A DNA stretch of 5,128 nucleotides from Candidatus Aenigmatarchaeota archaeon (GTDB lineage Archaea > Aenigmatarchaeota > Aenigmatarchaeia > QMZP01 > JAUXAV01): assembly GCA_030619735.1 (NCBI GenBank), contig JAUXAV010000083.1:1-5128 (forward strand), in the 5' to 3' direction. The notes beneath the pieces were generated by a model. That model saw only the letters and a list, made by a program, of their open reading frames with translations. It made no database searches and was not told the DNA's origin. Positions 3,769-5,128 of the stretch are shown one piece after another. Every line of letters starts with the position of its first letter. Position 1 is the stretch's first letter. The position numbers were made by a program, and so were the translations under genes.

Positions 3769-4098
3769 TCAGTTGGCTCCGGCTCTGGCTCCGGCTCTGG
3801 TTTCTGGGGTTGCTTCAGTTGTTTTATCGTTAACCAGGCTTCCCAGGTCAGTCATCTTTTGAATCATGGTGTCAAAAACCTTTCGATCGGCTTTAGTTTT
3901 GATTCTGATGGCGTCGGCGAGCTGGTCTAGGGATAGGGCGGCTCCGCGACCCTTAACTAGGAAACCGCCGGCAGCGCACTTCTTAGCGAGGGTTACCAGT
4001 CTCCACCAAGCACCCTGCTCGGCCAGGGTGAGGCTTAACATCTTGGGGTCGTCAATCCACTCGACCCACATCTTGAGCCAAGGCTGAAATTTAGCCAT
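3769..4098 (-). CDS. Replication-initiator-like protein, N-terminal part (probably frameshifted)
   Basis: This 109-residue frame starts at ATG 4098, six bases after AAGGA. Residues 1 to about 90 (KFQPWLKMWVEWIDDPKMLSL, then QGAWWRLVTLAKKC, then LSLDQLADAIRI and FDTMIQKMTDLGSLV) resemble the N-terminal winged-helix domain of phage replisome organizers (DnaD-like), which load the replication machinery at the phage origin. The gene further along at 3114-2623 has a similar start (HWLKLWTRGWLEGSIRFDLTPAQ), so the two look like distant paralogs. After residue 90 the frame turns into Thr-Pro then an Ala-Gly-Ala-Arg run and stops. In the +1 frame the same bases read Pro-Glu repeats that continue without a stop into the frame ending at 3477. 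The natural product was therefore probably one protein of about 206 residues. The family call rests on pattern recognition. Confidence 0.65.
   Translation of the reverse strand: MAKFQPWLKMWVEWIDDPKMLSLTLAEQGAWWRLVTLAKKCAAGGFLVKGRGAALSLDQLADAIRIKTKADRKVFDTMIQKMTDLGSLVNDKTTEATPETRAGARAGAN
3775..3800. repeat. Hexanucleotide tandem repeat encoding a Pro-Glu linker
   Basis: GGCTCC and GGCTCT alternate on the plus strand, giving just over four six-base units. On the minus strand they read as a Pro-Glu run in the frame that ends at 3477, or as Ala-Gly-Ala-Arg in the frame that ends at 3769. Such repeats are prone to slippage, and this one lies in the region where the two frames of the initiator overlap. 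Confidence 0.8.
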
Positions 4099-4110
4099 TT
4101 ATAGTCCTTA

Positions 4111-4131
4111 TGTAACGGATAATCCGTTACA
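4111..4131. promoter_or_regulatory. Perfect palindrome, candidate operator or mRNA hairpin
   Basis: A 21-base perfect inverted repeat has two ten-base arms, TGTAACGGAT and ATCCGTTACA, around a single central A. It fills most of the short gap between the annealing-type gene (stop at 4146) and the initiator-like gene (ATG at 4098), just upstream of the AAGGA ribosome binding site. The symmetry and length suit the operator of a dimeric repressor. As RNA it would form a short stem close to the ribosome site. No second copy was seen in the window. Its function is inference. Confidence 0.55.
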
Positions 4132-4145
4132 ACTATTATTCTTCC

Positions 4146-5099
4146 TCACCTCACGGCAGCAATCTTCTGGTAGCACTCTGCTGGTGTGTCGCTTATCTCG
4201 CTTTGTGAGGATACCCCCAGTTCTTTTACAACATCAGCCGGCTGCATATTGAAGTCCTCGTTACAAGCGTAGTAGAGGTCGTTGATGGTTTTAATTGTCT
4301 CGGGGTCCCGGTGTTTAGTTTCTTGTTGCTCTCTGCCCCTGAGGACATCCAGTGCTTGGTCAAGGCTTCTGCCTGACGATAGCCAATCCTTCATGCTGGC
4401 CACGCCGAGTTTCTGACGTGCTTCCTGCTCGGTGTAGCCTAGTCTGGTTACCTCTCCCCAGAACCTTTGCCACCGCGGGCTCTCAGTTTCGCTAGCTTTA
4501 GGGGCTTTCCCGGTGAACATTTGTCTTAACGCTGATGCCACCCCGGGCAGGCTCTCGGCAGCATCGACCTCTGCTCTTTTGGAGCTCATTTTGAGTATAG
4601 TGTTAAGCAGCTCAGAGTGTTCAGGGTTTGGGATGCGGTACTTATTCTTTTTCTTATCGAACTTCAGGGTTTTAATTGACTCCTTATCGTAGCCCCACTC
4701 TTCGGGGTCCTCTACGAAGCGATACTTATATTTTGACTCTAGGGTTGACGCAGCTCCTATCCCTGTGGTTACTACTAGATTGGTCTCGCGGGAGATTATC
4801 GGTACTTCAACACAGATAGATATCTTTTCATCTGTGTCCTCAAATTTGAGAATGCGCCGCTCACCGGGGAAGCAGTTGAAAGACCCGATGATCTGGGAAG
4901 CGCCAGGGTCCCATAAGCTGTCTTGGGGGGTACCTGGAATGCGCCCATAGTCAACCTCACGGATGAGTAAATCTCGAACCATACCTTGAAGCAAACTGAT
5001 TTGCTCCTTGCGTTCTTGGATAGACTGGGGGCTGACTTGTGGTGTTGCTAATGGTCTTGCCTCAACTACCGAGACTTTTGTTCCTGGTTTTTGTTCCAT
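4146..5099 (-). CDS. Putative phage single-strand annealing-type recombination protein
   Basis: The 317-residue protein has an N-terminal core with VDYGRIPGT (49-57), a WDPGASQII segment (63-71), a GIGAASTLESKYKYR stretch (113-127) and NTILKMSSKRAEVDA (166-180). I recognise this arrangement from phage proteins thought to be distant Rad52/Sak-like or ERF-like annealing proteins, which pair complementary single strands during phage recombination. That family link is inference from pattern memory. The tail carries two similar helical segments, each with a Leu-Gly-Val turn (about 210-252 and 271-316). The ATG at 5099 follows GGAGG with a seven-base gap, so the start is well supported. It is the first complete gene of the run, upstream of an initiator-like gene, and the RusA resolvase further on fits a recombination module. 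It could instead be another DNA-binding early protein. Confidence 0.6.
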   Translation of the reverse strand: MEQKPGTKVSVVEARPLATPQVSPQSIQERKEQISLLQGMVRDLLIREVDYGRIPGTPQDSLWDPGASQIIGSFNCFPGERRILKFEDTDEKISICVEVPIISRETNLVVTTGIGAASTLESKYKYRFVEDPEEWGYDKESIKTLKFDKKKNKYRIPNPEHSELLNTILKMSSKRAEVDAAESLPGVASALRQMFTGKAPKASETESPRWQRFWGEVTRLGYTEQEARQKLGVASMKDWLSSGRSLDQALDVLRGREQQETKHRDPETIKTINDLYYACNEDFNMQPADVVKELGVSSQSEISDTPAECYQKIAAVR

Positions 5100-5106
5100 C
5101 TCTTAC

Positions 5107-5111
5107 CTCCG
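5107..5111 (-). promoter_or_regulatory. Ribosome binding site of the annealing-type gene
   Basis: On the minus strand GGAGG stands seven bases before the ATG at 5099. It supports that start over internal methionines. The 29 bases to the window edge hold stop codons in two frames, so the end of an upstream gene may lie there, but its frame cannot be decided. Confidence 0.7.
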
Positions 5112-5128
5112 AAGTTTAGATAGTCGTG

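Noticed and set aside
4765..4950. Plus-strand frame within the annealing-type gene
   Set aside because: It is antisense to conserved-looking residues of that protein and has no supporting signal.

Overview
The window reads as the early (replication and recombination) region of a phage, prophage or similar integrated element in a bacterium. Every gene I can support lies on the minus strand, the genes are short and tightly packed, several overlap by 1 to 8 bases, and most starts are preceded by purine-rich AGGAGG-type ribosome binding sites. The gene set is typical of phage: an annealing-type recombination protein, DnaD/replisome-organizer-like initiators, a RusA-type resolvase, a minimal family-X nucleotidyltransferase, a ribbon-helix-helix regulator, an XRE regulator and a J-domain protein. 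The host cannot be fixed from sequence alone. The protein style recalls elements of uncultured Chloroflexota-like bacteria, but that is only an impression.

Layout in transcription order (right to left). 5099-4146: putative single-strand annealing protein. 4131-4111: a perfect palindrome just before the next gene. 4098-3477: a replication-initiator-like gene that seems to be broken into two reading frames inside a Pro-Glu linker. 3476-3284: a non-coding gap holding a hairpin, a GATAAA-type microsatellite and a strong promoter. 3283-3044: ribbon-helix-helix regulator, probably translated from a leaderless transcript. 3114-2623: a second initiator-like protein with a C-terminal zinc ribbon. 2575-2210: RusA-like resolvase. 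2212-2067: a 146-bp MITE-like insertion. 2018-1914: a 34-residue membrane peptide. 1889-1407: Pol X-type nucleotidyltransferase. 1407-1090: XRE regulator. 1074-553: J-domain protein. 556-110: conserved-looking protein of unknown function. 117-1: start of another gene that leaves the window.

The best-supported new observation is the 146-bp element between rusA and the membrane peptide. It has imperfect 23-bp terminal inverted repeats (19 of 23 matching) and is flanked by a perfect 7-bp direct repeat, AATTATG. Removing the element and one copy of the repeat extends the RusA frame by exactly Glu-Leu-Glu and then a stop, so the insertion appears to have rewritten the end of the resolvase gene. 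Other points of interest are the split initiator, the duplicated ribosome-binding leader on both sides of the membrane peptide gene, and the leaderless promoter of the regulator.

How the parts may work together (inference): the two initiator-like proteins would recruit the replication machinery, the annealing protein and RusA would handle recombination intermediates, and the small Pol X could fill gaps. The two DNA-binding regulators would time expression. I see no rRNA, tRNA, CRISPR array or complete transposase gene.
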